DNA of 56,748 nucleotides, taken from positions 1-56,748 of the forward strand of contig NZ_MKQD01000051.1 of assembly GCF_001913705.1 (NCBI RefSeq), in the 5' to 3' direction. This stretch comes from Thalassotalea sp. PP2-459 (GTDB lineage Bacteria > Pseudomonadota > Gammaproteobacteria > Enterobacterales > Alteromonadaceae). Positions 26,789 to 36,935 of the stretch are shown here, piece by piece. Position 1 is the stretch's first letter. The number at the start of each line of letters is the position of its first letter. The notes below the pieces were generated by a model. That model saw only the letters and a program-made list of their open reading frames with translations, had not been told where the DNA came from and did not search any database. Position numbers and translations under genes: made by a program.

Positions 26789-27409
26789 TTATTGCTGACT
26801 AATAAAGAACAAAATATCTTTCAGCTCTTTTTCATTGACTGTTTTTGCCATCATTGCCATTTGGCGGCCCAGCTTGTCATCAGCATGAGTACCGCGAACG
26901 TCTGAACTAAAGTTACGCATTTGTTTTGATAGATATGAACTATGTTGCCCTGCTAACTTGGGGGCATTAAACGATTTATTACCTTGTGCTTGTCCGCCAT
27001 GACATGCCCCACATTTTGCATGATAATATCGGCTGCCATTTTTTAAATCGCCTGATAATTTTGATACCGCTTTTACTTGAGGTAAGTTAGCAATATAGTA
27101 CGCTAATGCAGGAACGTCCTTGTTCAAATCTAGCTGTTTACTGATCATCACCATTTGCTGACCAGACACGTCTTCTGGATGCTGGCCACGCTTTCCTGAC
27201 GCATAATTATTTAGTTGCCGAGTAATATAACTTTCAGACAAGCCGGCAATGGCTGGCGATGAAAGTGCAGTATTACCTTGGCCATTATCATCATGACAAG
27301 CAATACATTGCAGATAAGTAGCGGGAGCTTCATCTGCTGTTGATGTTGGAACAATTGCTGTTGAAAGTAGCCCTAAACTTAACACTTTAAAAAAAGATAA
27401 CACGCGCAT
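26789..27409 (-). CDS. Dihaem cytochrome c4-like electron carrier
   Basis: From ATG 27409 (an in-frame TTG at 27418 is less likely) the protein has 206 residues. A signal peptide is followed by two similar class I cytochrome domains with CIACH and CGACH. Each is followed by GxGN, and Met ligands lie in SGQQMVMISKQL and LGRQMAMMAKTV. Duplicated domains of this kind define cytochrome c4, a periplasmic shuttle. It heads the leftward operon with the dihaem MauG-like and the beta-helix/cytochrome genes and would carry their electrons to or from the respiratory chain. Confidence 0.9.
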   Translation of the reverse strand: MRVLSFFKVLSLGLLSTAIVPTSTADEAPATYLQCIACHDDNGQGNTALSSPAIAGLSESYITRQLNNYASGKRGQHPEDVSGQQMVMISKQLDLNKDVPALAYYIANLPQVKAVSKLSGDLKNGSRYYHAKCGACHGGQAQGNKSFNAPKLAGQHSSYLSKQMRNFSSDVRGTHADDKLGRQMAMMAKTVNEKELKDILFFISQQ

Positions 27410-27570
27410 CCAACCCAATAGTCATTAATAATTGTCTTTACTATAGGGATGAAGAGCTATGGAGTCTGACGAAATATGAAAAAAAGCTGAGTGATTCTAA
27501 AATGGGTACACGAAATATTAAAAAACCAACATAAACCACTGTTATTTAATGAATTATATTTTAGTGTATT

Positions 27571-28626
27571 TTACGTTGGTTCATCATTAAATACGTGTTT
27601 TTTACGATATTCAGTTGGTGTAATGCCATGTTTTACTTTAAAAGCTTTGTTAAATGAACTTAAACTTCTAAAGCCACTTTCCAACGCTAGGGTTAAAACT
27701 GGCGTTGTTTTAAAGTCGTTTTGAGTGAGTTGCTCACTCACCTCTGCAATGCGATAGTAGTTCAAAAAATCATTAAAATTACGATAACACAATTCACCGT
27801 TGATCAAATTTCTGAGTTTATATTCATGTATTGATAAATGCTTCGATAAACCCGCTATGGTTAAACCATCTTGTCGGTATAATTTATCTTGTTCCATTGA
27901 TTGGAGAATTTTTTGAATCTCCTTAGATTCTACCGACACCTTTCTCTGTATACTTACCGGCTTTTCGGGGATATCAAAGAGACTGGCGCTTTTTAACTGG
28001 AAAAGAACATAATTAACAGCGGTTGTTAACATAGCAAGCAATAACCCTTTAAAATACGCTAGCCCTTGCCACTCAATCTGTAATAACTGCTCTAAAATGA
28101 TCACCATAATGATATAAAAGCCAGCTGCCGTAATAACACCGCCACGAATATATCGTCGGTCTTGTACTAAGTCGTTTCGCCATTGAACGGCAGAAATGAA
28201 TAATGCATGACCAATGAGTACAAGTTCTAACAGTAAAGCACCATATTTTATTAAACCATGAATCGCTTCATATTGGCTTAATGAAACAGCAAAGAGTAAC
28301 TCAAAAAGCTTAGCGGTTAACGGTACTGCAAGTGTTAAGGATGCAACTACATATTGCCAAGGTTTGATAAATTTTTGCTCGCCAAAAACACTAATGCTAA
28401 CCAACCAAAAAACCCCCGGCAGCGCATTGCCTCCCATATGCCCTAGCCACCATAGCAAGGTATTATTTTCAACTGAAGCATAGACAGTACTTAACAAGTA
28501 ACCGCTGCCGCAGAACATCAGTAAGATAAAGAGTTTAATCGGTGTGCTGCGATGACAAGTAGCAGATAATAACAATGCACACATAAGCATTTGTGTTAGC
28601 GCAACATGAAAAAAAAATGTGGTCAT
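27571..28626 (-). CDS. Membrane-embedded AraC family transcriptional regulator
   Basis: 351 residues. The N-terminal half holds about seven hydrophobic helices (residues 5-215). The C-terminal part (about 245-345) is an AraC DNA-binding domain, with TIAGLSKHLSIHEYKLRNLI as first helix-turn-helix and LALESGFRSLSSFNKAFK plus GITPTEYRKK as the second. Such 7TM-AraC proteins sense a signal at the membrane and bind DNA directly. It lies between the TonB receptor gene and the cytochrome operon, all on one strand, and is the obvious candidate regulator of both. The signal is unknown. Confidence 0.88.
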   Translation of the reverse strand: MTTFFFHVALTQMLMCALLLSATCHRSTPIKLFILLMFCGSGYLLSTVYASVENNTLLWWLGHMGGNALPGVFWLVSISVFGEQKFIKPWQYVVASLTLAVPLTAKLFELLFAVSLSQYEAIHGLIKYGALLLELVLIGHALFISAVQWRNDLVQDRRYIRGGVITAAGFYIIMVIILEQLLQIEWQGLAYFKGLLLAMLTTAVNYVLFQLKSASLFDIPEKPVSIQRKVSVESKEIQKILQSMEQDKLYRQDGLTIAGLSKHLSIHEYKLRNLINGELCYRNFNDFLNYYRIAEVSEQLTQNDFKTTPVLTLALESGFRSLSSFNKAFKVKHGITPTEYRKKHVFNDEPT

Positions 28627-28705
28627 GGAAGATTGTCTATTTGTTTTTCTACAGTCTAATCAGTAATTAACTGAATGAAAAGCTTTGTTATTTAAATACT
28701 AAAAA

Positions 28706-28728
28706 GCCGCATAGACAAACTATGCGGC
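28706..28728 (-). terminator. Rho-independent terminator of the TonB receptor gene
   Basis: GCCGCATAG (28706-28714) pairs perfectly with CTATGCGGC (28720-28728). A U5 run follows on the minus strand, 25 bp after the receptor stop. Confidence 0.9.
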
Positions 28729-28753
28729 GATAAAAAACGTGTTATTTAGTTGG

Positions 28754-31363
28754 TTAAAATGAGTATTTAAAATCAACACCTGCCTCTAAACCGCGGTTAA
28801 TTCGCCCCTGAGGTGTGCCAAGTACATCAGCAGTTAAACCACCGATACTTAACATGTAACGATTATCAAGCAAGTTTTTCCCCCATAAACCAACTTCATA
28901 AGTATCACTTGCATCAGACCAAGAAAATCGTGCATTGAGGAGCTCTTCATCTTCAAAATATTCATCAACAGCTAACTTATAACTTTCAAGACCAGCAATA
29001 TCTTTGTTGGTGTTCTCTCTAAAGACATAATCAACATGAAGATTCGTATGGCCAGTGCCTAAGTCAGGCATCCAGTTAAAGGTAAAAGTATAGTTTTTTG
29101 CCGCTTTTGATGATGTTTTAGTCGCAGCTACTAATTCTCCTTCACCATTATAAAAATCAGGTGAAGCATTTTCAGTAGAGCGAATTTCTGTCACCATGCC
29201 AAATTGCACAGAATCAGACATTTTCCATCGAAGATCTGCTTCAAAGCCTTTTATTTTTCTATCTTCGTTAATAATCGTCGGTATCGCTTGAGTACTTCCC
29301 GGCGCTTTTGAATCTATAGAACGTTGTAAGTTATCAAGTTCTAGATAGTAAGCACTTAAATTAGCAATAAAACTTCCGCCTAATACCGCTTTGTAGCCCA
29401 CTTCCATATTCGTCGTATCTTCGGGTGCAAACGCAGACGAGCTCGGCGCTAATGAGTCAAAGCCACCGGATTTATAGCCAGTAGAATACGAAGCAAAAAT
29501 CATTTGATCATCATCTAACTGATAACTTGTCACCAAACGACCCGTCACTTTGTCCCATTCGTCAGATGCAGCAAGGTCTACCTTTGGAAAAACTAAATTT
29601 CCTACGCCAGGGCGAACCGCGTTAAAGCTATTTTGTGGAATTAGCCATGTGAAGTCTTTCTTATCTTTTGAATACCGTAAACCAGCGATAATACTCCACT
29701 TGTCATTAATTTTATAATCAACATCAGCAAACACACCCCAATTTGTGAAATCACCCGTATTATTTACGGTTTCTTCCCAAAATTGTCCTCCCAACCCTGG
29801 GCCAAATATTTCAGGAAAACCTAATTGCATCGCTACAATGTCATAGGTTACATCGCCGGTTAGCGCAACAACTTCAGGTGTTAACGGCATGCCCGCCATA
29901 CCAATAGCAGCCATAATATCATCAGCAAAACCTAAAGCATTTAACGCACCTGACCATTCATTTGTATTCCAAATATGGCTCATTGGAAAGCCTGAAAGTG
30001 CATATAAACTATCAACTGCACCGGCAAATGTAACTCCAGGGCCAAATGCAGCTTCCGCATGTGCGTCGGTATTACCGCCAATCATCGAAACAAGTTCTTC
30101 AGCTACGCCGCCTTTAATAAAAGTATTTACCTCTCCAGTTACTAGACGTGCCGCAGTATCTGTTGTCATGTTCAGCTCTGTAGTCTGGTGTACTTTTTCT
30201 TTTGAATAAGAAAAACCCGCAACTGCATTAATGTTATCGGATATATAATTGACTTGTAATTCATTATAAAAAATGTCTGAGTCTTCATTGTTTGAGGTAT
30301 CAAAATATCGGGTATTATCGCCTGTACCATCTTCATCTTGGCGGTTTTCAGTTTCCCAGTCACGAAATGCCATGACATATTTCATCGACCAATGCTGGTC
30401 AAATTCATGCATTAGCTTTGCGGTTACACCGTACATGTCACGCGCTTCTATTCCGTTACGTACGTCATTCTCTGCTTTTGATGAAAACGGAGTTTTCCCT
30501 TGATTATAAGCATATTCACTGACACCTACAGCCATAGGAGGGCCTTGTTCTAAATCATCCCAATCGTAAGCAATTTGAAAACTAGTAACAGATGATATAT
30601 CCCACAATAATGACACACGCGCTGCACGATGGTTTTGCTCACCGAGATCCCATATTTTATGATTATCATTCCAATCGGGTTTAGCAACATTTTTCACCAT
30701 GCCATCTTGTGAAACATCTAAAATATTGGCACGTAAATATATACTGTCACTAAGGGTGATATTAGCCATACCTTCAAATTTTTGTAAGTTATCGGTACCT
30801 AAGGTTGCTTTTACAAAGCCCTCGTTTTCATCTCTTGGTGATTTAGGCACCATATTCACCACACCCATCGCCGCATTTCTACCGAACAACGTTCCTTGTG
30901 GGCCTTTTAATACTTCAATACGCTCCATATCAGAAAACAGTACATTCTGTGCCGCCCTCGGCATATACACATCATCATAAAATGTTGCAGTAGAAGGATC
31001 ACCACCAACACTAATATTCGGACTAGAAATGCCGCGCATGGTAATACCTGCTTGCGTCATATTGCTATCGGAAAAATCAAATCCTGGAATAAATTTATCT
31101 ACCTCTGATAAAAGAACTGAGCCAGACTCTTTAATGAGTTTTTCACTTATCGTGCCCACTGTTACAGGTACTTTTAAGATGTTTTGTACTCTTTTTTGCG
31201 CATTTACCGTTACCACTTCAATATCACTGGTGTCGGCTTTTTCTTGCTGTGCAAAACCTGTTGTTGTAATAAAGAATGTGGAAGCTACTGCGGTTGCAAT
31301 TAAGCTTCTACTCGTTTTGATTCTATTATTACTATTTTTTGCGGCTCGATTAAGTTGGCCCAT
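28754..31363 (-). CDS. TonB-dependent outer membrane receptor
   Basis: 869 residues. A long signal peptide runs to about residue 38 (ends TTTGFA). The plug (about 50-170) has VVTVNAQKR, TMRGISSPN, ERIEVLKGPQGTLFGRNA and GVVNMVPKSP. The barrel ends GVDFKYSF. The plug motifs place it in the FecA-like class frequent in marine and sphingomonad bacteria that take up aromatic, steroid or other hydrophobic substrates; this does not define the ligand. A large, Met/Gly/Ala-rich insert (about 400-510) sits between barrel strands. It is the first gene of the leftward block with the AraC-type regulator and the haem-protein operon, though it has its own terminator. Confidence 0.92.
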   Translation of the reverse strand: MGQLNRAAKNSNNRIKTSRSLIATAVASTFFITTTGFAQQEKADTSDIEVVTVNAQKRVQNILKVPVTVGTISEKLIKESGSVLLSEVDKFIPGFDFSDSNMTQAGITMRGISSPNISVGGDPSTATFYDDVYMPRAAQNVLFSDMERIEVLKGPQGTLFGRNAAMGVVNMVPKSPRDENEGFVKATLGTDNLQKFEGMANITLSDSIYLRANILDVSQDGMVKNVAKPDWNDNHKIWDLGEQNHRAARVSLLWDISSVTSFQIAYDWDDLEQGPPMAVGVSEYAYNQGKTPFSSKAENDVRNGIEARDMYGVTAKLMHEFDQHWSMKYVMAFRDWETENRQDEDGTGDNTRYFDTSNNEDSDIFYNELQVNYISDNINAVAGFSYSKEKVHQTTELNMTTDTAARLVTGEVNTFIKGGVAEELVSMIGGNTDAHAEAAFGPGVTFAGAVDSLYALSGFPMSHIWNTNEWSGALNALGFADDIMAAIGMAGMPLTPEVVALTGDVTYDIVAMQLGFPEIFGPGLGGQFWEETVNNTGDFTNWGVFADVDYKINDKWSIIAGLRYSKDKKDFTWLIPQNSFNAVRPGVGNLVFPKVDLAASDEWDKVTGRLVTSYQLDDDQMIFASYSTGYKSGGFDSLAPSSSAFAPEDTTNMEVGYKAVLGGSFIANLSAYYLELDNLQRSIDSKAPGSTQAIPTIINEDRKIKGFEADLRWKMSDSVQFGMVTEIRSTENASPDFYNGEGELVAATKTSSKAAKNYTFTFNWMPDLGTGHTNLHVDYVFRENTNKDIAGLESYKLAVDEYFEDEELLNARFSWSDASDTYEVGLWGKNLLDNRYMLSIGGLTADVLGTPQGRINRGLEAGVDFKYSF

Positions 31364-31647
31364 GTTGTTGCTCTCCCCTTTGTTACCATTTATTGGTAAT
31401 TTTCATCAACATCATTTGTTGTCATTTTTTTTATTGTCTCTTTGACTATATGGCCACAATCATTCAAAAGCTTATCAAAAGATAAAAAACACTGACGAAT
31501 AATTAAAAACGCCTGAGTCATTCTTTAAAATAACGCGTTTAAGTGAGCCTTGTTAATATTGCAGTTAAAATACCCTACAAAAATTGCTATTAACTTTTAC
31601 GCAATCTTTTTTTACATTGATGTCCGATTATCGCGAGAAAATCCTTT

Positions 31648-33120
31648 ATGATGCGATATGCTTATTCGAAAGATTTTATAAGGCTTAACATTTTGGCGCT
31701 AGATATTCATACCTGTGAACAGGCTCGGTTAAGCAGAGATGCTAGGTTTGATGGCAAGTTTTATACTGCCGTACTAACCACAGGTATTTTTTGTCGGCCT
31801 ATTTGCCCAGCAAGGCCCCCAAAACCAGAAAATGTGAAATATTATCTCAGCGCTGAACAAGCTCAACAGCAAGGCTTTACACCTTGCAAACGCTGTTTTC
31901 CTGAATTAGCCCCTAGTCATGCACTTCCTAGCCATTTAAATAAATTACTCATTACCTTTGACTATCACGAAGATAATTTAACCTCATTAGCAGAAAAATT
32001 TAACATTAGCACGCGACAATTACACCGATTATTCAAACAACATTTAGGTATATCACCTAGCGAATACTTTCAACATCAACGCTTGTTATTAGCAAGAAAA
32101 TTGATAAAAACAACACAGTTATCGCTAAGTGATATAGGCTTTGCTAGTGGGTTTAAAAGCATACGTCGTTTTAATGAAGCAATAAAACAGCAATATGGTT
32201 GTACCCCAAACTCATTGCGACAACGAATAGAAACACCGTCAACTAAAAGCATTGAAATTTTATTACCTTATCGTCCGCCATTTGATTGGTCATTAATGCT
32301 CTCTTTTTTTCAAAAGAGGCAGATAATAGGTATGGAACATGTTACAAGCAGTATTTACGCAAGAAATATTACCATCGACCAATGCACCGGCTGGCTCAAA
32401 GTTTCGCACCATAAACACAAGCATGCGCTCACTTTACAAGTATCATTGTCTGATTATCGTTACCTAAACGAAGTCATTCAGCGCGTACGTAAAATGTTTG
32501 ATTTAGATGCTGATATGACTTTGATCCACGATGCATTAATTAAAACGCCTGTACTTGCTAAAATGGTTGCAATGTCACCGGGTCTCCGCCTGCCTGGATG
32601 TTGGGATATTTTAGAGTTTTCAATTCGAGCCATTTTAGGGCAACAAGTATCAGTAAAAGCAGCCACTACGTTAGCCATGAGAATTGTTAAACAATACGGT
32701 GATTACAATACAGAATTAGCCGAAGAAATTGCATACAGCTTTCCTTCTCTTACCGTGTTAAAGCATGCAGATTTTAACGATATAGGATTAACCCAATCAC
32801 GTAAAAACACGTTGTATACTTGGCTACAGTTTTTTGAAAACAACAAAGAGGTCTTTAATACCTATCAATCTATTGAAACACTAGAAAAGCAACTATGCAC
32901 GTTAAAAGGGATTGGACCTTGGACCGTTAATTATATTGCCATGCGTGGCTTAAGTGATCCAGATGCATTTCCTAGTGCTGATTTAGGTATTGTCAAGGCA
33001 TTAACTCACCAACAACAAAAACCCAGTAATAAGGCAATATTAGCAATTGCAGAGTCATGGCGACCATGGCGTGCCTATGCCGCTATATACCTATGGCATT
33101 CTTTGGCTAAAAAGGATTAA
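31648..33120 (+). CDS. Ada regulatory domain fused to AlkA-type DNA-3-methyladenine glycosylase
   Basis: A 490-residue bifunctional alkylation-response protein. The Ada N-terminal zinc domain (about 18-90) has C49, C53, C80 and C83 (FCRPIC, then PCKRC); C49 corresponds to the methyl-phosphotriester acceptor. An AraC-type helix-turn-helix domain (about 95-190) is next. AlkA N-terminal and HhH-GPD domains (about 200-485) end the protein, with LKGIGPWTVNYIAM and the catalytic Asp in FPSADLGIV. The 17 residues before LDIHTCEQ are not usual, so a TTG at 31693 with AAGG upstream may be the true start. The O6-methyltransferase domain of classical Ada is absent but is supplied by the next gene, 5 bp downstream. 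Confidence 0.92.
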   Translation: MMRYAYSKDFIRLNILALDIHTCEQARLSRDARFDGKFYTAVLTTGIFCRPICPARPPKPENVKYYLSAEQAQQQGFTPCKRCFPELAPSHALPSHLNKLLITFDYHEDNLTSLAEKFNISTRQLHRLFKQHLGISPSEYFQHQRLLLARKLIKTTQLSLSDIGFASGFKSIRRFNEAIKQQYGCTPNSLRQRIETPSTKSIEILLPYRPPFDWSLMLSFFQKRQIIGMEHVTSSIYARNITIDQCTGWLKVSHHKHKHALTLQVSLSDYRYLNEVIQRVRKMFDLDADMTLIHDALIKTPVLAKMVAMSPGLRLPGCWDILEFSIRAILGQQVSVKAATTLAMRIVKQYGDYNTELAEEIAYSFPSLTVLKHADFNDIGLTQSRKNTLYTWLQFFENNKEVFNTYQSIETLEKQLCTLKGIGPWTVNYIAMRGLSDPDAFPSADLGIVKALTHQQQKPSNKAILAIAESWRPWRAYAAIYLWHSLAKKD

Positions 33121-33125
33121 TCGAT

Positions 33126-33596
33126 ATGTACTATACAAGAACACAATCACCATTAGGTGAAATTCTGCTTACCGCATCAACACAGGGGTTAACGGGTTTG
33201 TACTTTACAGAAGGAAATGCAGCTTCAATTGATATCGGTACCCATGAAGAAAATACCGACCATTTTGAGCAATCACTGACACAACTCAGAGAATATTTTT
33301 CAGGCGAAAGAAAAACTTTTGATTTAACACTTGCACCAAATGGTACCAACTTTCAACAACAAGTATGGCAAACACTTTGCACTATACCCTGCGGTGAAAC
33401 AAAATCTTATCGCTGGCTAGCAGAACAAATACAAAACCCCAAAGCTGTGCGCGCTGTGGGAGGTGCTAATGGAAAAAACCCCATTGCGCTCATTATTCCT
33501 TGTCATCGCGTTATTGGTAGCAATGGTTCATTAACCGGGTATGCCGGTGGTTTATCATTGAAAGAAAAGTTACTTAAATTTGAGGGTGCTATTTAA
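33126..33596 (+). CDS. ogt: Methylated-DNA--[protein]-cysteine S-methyltransferase
   Basis: Removes O6-methylguanine by irreversible transfer to C126 in the PCHRVIG motif. The 156 residues have the short N-terminal ribonuclease-like domain (1-70) and the helix-turn-helix region RAVGGANGKNPI. It starts 5 bp after the Ada-AlkA gene and is certainly in the same operon, presumably induced by the methylated Ada domain. Confidence 0.95.
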   Translation: MYYTRTQSPLGEILLTASTQGLTGLYFTEGNAASIDIGTHEENTDHFEQSLTQLREYFSGERKTFDLTLAPNGTNFQQQVWQTLCTIPCGETKSYRWLAEQIQNPKAVRAVGGANGKNPIALIIPCHRVIGSNGSLTGYAGGLSLKEKLLKFEGAI

Positions 33597-33646
33597 CTAA
33601 AAATGATTTACCTTAACGCCATGAATTAGCAGTACCTGATTTTTTG

Positions 33647-34030
33647 ATGGAATTAATCGTAATTATTGCCGTGTTAGCAATTAGCTGGATGGCCTGGCAA
33701 CTATGGCGTGCAAAACAATTCAACGCCTTTAAGCGCGTTATATTCTCTGAATTCAAACCGCTTGTTTTGGCGCACATTGAACAGCAATTAACCGAGCAAC
33801 GCTCAAGCCTTTATCCAAATAACGCTATTCATATTCAAGCTGCTCAAGAGTATTGGATCAAATACGCCAGCCGTATTTTACAGTATGCACTCACTGAAGA
33901 ATTAATTACGGAGCAACAATTGAAACAACAAGGCAAATACCGTTTTTGCCAACATTTATTTCATATAGAAGCTAGTCACATGCATGTTTATCAATCATGT
34001 TCCGAACCACCAAACACCGAGACAAATTAA
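33647..34030 (+). CDS. Small membrane-anchored protein of unknown function
   Basis: 127 residues from ATG 33647 (a TTG immediately before it is also in frame). One N-terminal membrane helix (about 3-20) is followed by a soluble, Gln/His-rich helical domain with a Cys (CQHLFHIEASHMHVYQSC). No family recognised. It follows ogt by 50 bp and converges with trmB; a hairpin follows the stop. Confidence 0.75.
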   Translation: MELIVIIAVLAISWMAWQLWRAKQFNAFKRVIFSEFKPLVLAHIEQQLTEQRSSLYPNNAIHIQAAQEYWIKYASRILQYALTEELITEQQLKQQGKYRFCQHLFHIEASHMHVYQSCSEPPNTETN

Positions 34031-34051
34031 TGACACTCTTAGCTGATGTAT

Positions 34052-34074
34052 AGCGGCACTCAATAACTGCCGCT
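34052..34074. terminator. Hairpin between convergent genes
   Basis: AGCGGCA (34052-34058) pairs with TGCCGCT (34068-34074) around a 9-nt loop, followed rightward by TTTATTATAA. Probably shared by the small membrane protein gene and trmB. Confidence 0.65.
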
Positions 34075-34095
34075 TTATTATAATCAGGTAAAAAG

Positions 34096-34818
34096 TTAAG
34101 TTCGCTCGAACTGTAAATCCCATACGCCATGCCCTAACCGATGTCCTCGTTGTTCAAACTTTGTTAACGGACGATTGTCAGGACGGGGGATATAATCATC
34201 TGTTGCAGATAAATTCTTATAACCAGGTGACGATTGCATATCTTCTAACATACATTCTGCATAGTTTTCCCAATCAGTTGCCATATGAAAAACGCCACCA
34301 ATTTTAAGTTTCTGGCGAATTGTTTCAACAAACTCAGGAGAGACAATACGTCTTTTATGATGCTTTTTCTTATGCCAAGGATCAGGGAAAAATAGCTGAA
34401 CCGTTGACAGCGATTCATCAGGAATACAGTCGGCTAGAATTTCAATTGCATCATGTTGGTACACTCTTAAGTTTGTTACCTCTTGCTCTTTCGCAAGCGC
34501 AATACATGCACCAACCCCCGGACGATGAACTTCTACACCAATGAAGTTTAACGACGGCGCATTTTTTGCCATTTCAACTAATGAAGTGCCCATGCCAAAG
34601 CCAATTTCTAAAACAACAGGATTGTTATTACCAAACACAGTTTCAAAAGATAATAAACCGTCTTCATAATTTAAGCCCATCTCTTGCCAGTACAATTCTA
34701 GCGCCGCTGCTTGGCCTTTTGTTAAACGCCCTTCACGCTTTACAAAACTACGTACTTTGCGAATATATTTACCTTCTTGTTCGGCTTGTTCAACAGTCTT
34801 ATGGGTTCTTTCTGTCAT
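34096..34818 (-). CDS. trmB: tRNA (guanine-N7-)-methyltransferase
   Basis: Makes m7G46 in the tRNA variable loop using S-adenosylmethionine. The 240 residues match the family. The SAM-binding motif is [17 protein letters not shown], the catalytic region is [19 protein letters not shown], and TDWENYAE lies toward the C-terminus. In enterics trmB sits beside yggL and mutY; here a chemoreceptor and porin pair separates them. Confidence 0.96.
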   Translation of the reverse strand: MTERTHKTVEQAEQEGKYIRKVRSFVKREGRLTKGQAAALELYWQEMGLNYEDGLLSFETVFGNNNPVVLEIGFGMGTSLVEMAKNAPSLNFIGVEVHRPGVGACIALAKEQEVTNLRVYQHDAIEILADCIPDESLSTVQLFFPDPWHKKKHHKRRIVSPEFVETIRQKLKIGGVFHMATDWENYAECMLEDMQSSPGYKNLSATDDYIPRPDNRPLTKFEQRGHRLGHGVWDLQFERT

Positions 34819-34976
34819 AACGAATTTTCTTTGGTCACGCTAAAATTAAGGGCGCATATTATCTACGTTTATCCATTTAAACACAAATAGCTTTATTTTA
34901 TTTTACCACTGAAGGTGAAATTTTCTTTTTTTCGGCAATACTTAAAGAATAACAATAACTTCTTAGAGTTTTTACA

Positions 34977-36926
34977 ATGAACACCTCTCATTGGCTACGT
35001 AACGTATCTATTAGACGATTGCTTATTGCTGTGATAACCCTATCATTGATCACCTTGTCACTACTGAGCATTTCATTAAACAATTATATTTTTAGTCACC
35101 TTTTTCAAGAAAATATTGAACAGGATTTATTACCCAATCAACTTGCAAAAGTTAAATACAGAATTAGAGAGCAATTAAGTACACCTTTAATGCTATCGAA
35201 ATCAATCAGTCAAAACCGGTTTATGCTCGATTGGGCCCTTAATGGCGAATCAGAAGAACAACAACAAAACGTTATTGATTATTTATCACATTTACAAAAA
35301 GAAAATAACGCATTAACTGTTTTTTGGGTGTCTAACATCAGTCAAAATTATTACACTCATCAAGGTATTTCTCGACAAGTAAGCCGCCAAGGTGACCCAT
35401 GGTTTTATCAATTCTTACAAAGTGATGCACCTTTTGAAGTTTCATTTGATGTGGAAAAAGGCACAACAAAACTAACCGCATTTATAAATTACCGTGTTAA
35501 CTACCAAGGGAAAAACATTGCCATTGCTGGTTTAGGTTACGGTGTTGATGAAATAAGTGCTGCCATTTTATCCAATAAAATTGGTAGAAGTGGTTATGTT
35601 TTCGTCACCGATAATCAAGGTAATGTCATTATTCATCCAAAATTATCATCGTTGTCACAACGTAATCTAAGTCGTTTTGATGGCTTTAATAACAAAGCAA
35701 GTAAGTTATTAAACAACAATGACAATTATGTTTTTGATACCGTTGAGCATCAAGGTGAAGAATATTACGTCGCAAGTGTTGGACTATCAGAGCTCAATTG
35801 GAAAATTGTTGCTATGCTGCCGCGGTCTGAGCCATTATCAAAAGTACACTCAGCATTAACAAAAACGGCCCTGCTAAATCTTATTATTGTTGCTGTTTTT
35901 ATCTTTCTCATGGTACTACTTGCTAAAAGACTCACCAAGCCGATCGTTGAAATTAGTCAGCGACTTCTAGAAATGGCAGGAAAAGGTGGTGACTTAACAC
36001 AAAAACTTGATGATGAACGTGGTGATGAGCTTGGCCAACTCGCAAAAGGGTTTAACGCAATATTAAGCAAAGTGCGTGAAATCATGATAGAAATTAAACA
36101 CACCGAACGTATTATGACCTCTTCATTTAATCAATTAAATGAAATGGCAAACAATGTTAACCAATTAGTCATTAATCAACAATCTGAATCAGACTCAGTT
36201 GCTACCGCAACCAATGAAATGAGCCATAGTATTCAGGAAGTCAGTGAACTTGCGACCAACACGGCAACCAAAACCGAAGGCTCTGAGCAACAAATAAATT
36301 TTTCTAACCATCAAATTGAAGATACCAGCCAAGTGATGCTCCAGCTACAAAAAAGTAATCTGAGTACCCAAGAAAAAATCACCCAATTAGCCGATCAAAC
36401 ACAAATGATAAGCTCTGTGGTTGATACCATTAGTAGTATATCTGAACAGACAAACTTACTTGCGTTAAATGCAGCTATTGAAGCTGCACGCGCAGGTGAA
36501 CAAGGTCGAGGTTTTGCCGTTGTTGCCGATGAAGTACGAACACTTGCGGGTAGAACGCAAAGCTCAACACAAGAAATAAACGATGTTATCCAAAGGTTAC
36601 AACATCAAGCTAATGAAACTGTAACGGCTATGAAAGCTAATACTTCGTTAGTTAGTGAAGGTTTAGAGAAAACCAACGAGGCCAAGAAAGTACTCGGCGA
36701 GGTTGTAATTGATATCAATGAAATAACGGCAATGAACACGCAAGTTGCTACCGCAACGCAAGAACAATCAAGCGTTATTAATGAACTTAATGAAAATGTT
36801 ACTAGAATCGCCGATATGGCAACAGAAATCTCAAGCTTATCCAATACAACAGCAGATATCATTAATGAATTAGATCATCAAAAGCGTCAGCTTGAGCAAT
36901 TAGTTGCTCAATTTAAAACCGAATAG
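34977..36926 (+). CDS. Methyl-accepting chemotaxis protein with Cache sensor
   Basis: 649 residues. TM1 is at about 14-36. A large periplasmic double-Cache-like domain follows (about 40-290), with the distal signature [15 protein letters not shown] and [10 protein letters not shown]2 is at about 297-316, HAMP at about 317-370 and a long helical signalling domain to the end. The conserved hairpin tip is at [21 protein letters not shown] sigma-28-like promoter may lie at 34916-34941 (TGAAATTT, 10 bp, GGCAATAC), a weak match. It precedes the OmpK-like gene by 9 bp, so receptor and porin are co-expressed. Confidence 0.93.
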   Translation: MNTSHWLRNVSIRRLLIAVITLSLITLSLLSISLNNYIFSHLFQENIEQDLLPNQLAKVKYRIREQLSTPLMLSKSISQNRFMLDWALNGESEEQQQNVIDYLSHLQKENNALTVFWVSNISQNYYTHQGISRQVSRQGDPWFYQFLQSDAPFEVSFDVEKGTTKLTAFINYRVNYQGKNIAIAGLGYGVDEISAAILSNKIGRSGYVFVTDNQGNVIIHPKLSSLSQRNLSRFDGFNNKASKLLNNNDNYVFDTVEHQGEEYYVASVGLSELNWKIVAMLPRSEPLSKVHSALTKTALLNLIIVAVFIFLMVLLAKRLTKPIVEISQRLLEMAGKGGDLTQKLDDERGDELGQLAKGFNAILSKVREIMIEIKHTERIMTSSFNQLNEMANNVNQLVINQQSESDSVATATNEMSHSIQEVSELATNTATKTEGSEQQINFSNHQIEDTSQVMLQLQKSNLSTQEKITQLADQTQMISSVVDTISSISEQTNLLALNAAIEAARAGEQGRGFAVVADEVRTLAGRTQSSTQEINDVIQRLQHQANETVTAMKANTSLVSEGLEKTNEAKKVLGEVVIDINEITAMNTQVATATQEQSSVINELNENVTRIADMATEISSLSNTTADIINELDHQKRQLEQLVAQFKTE

Positions 36927-36935
36927 GAATGAAGT

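Noticed and set aside
34916..34941. Sigma-28 flagellar promoter before the chemoreceptor as a separate feature
   Set aside because: The -10 element matches only about five of eight positions and the spacer is 10 bp instead of 11; mentioned only in the gene entry.
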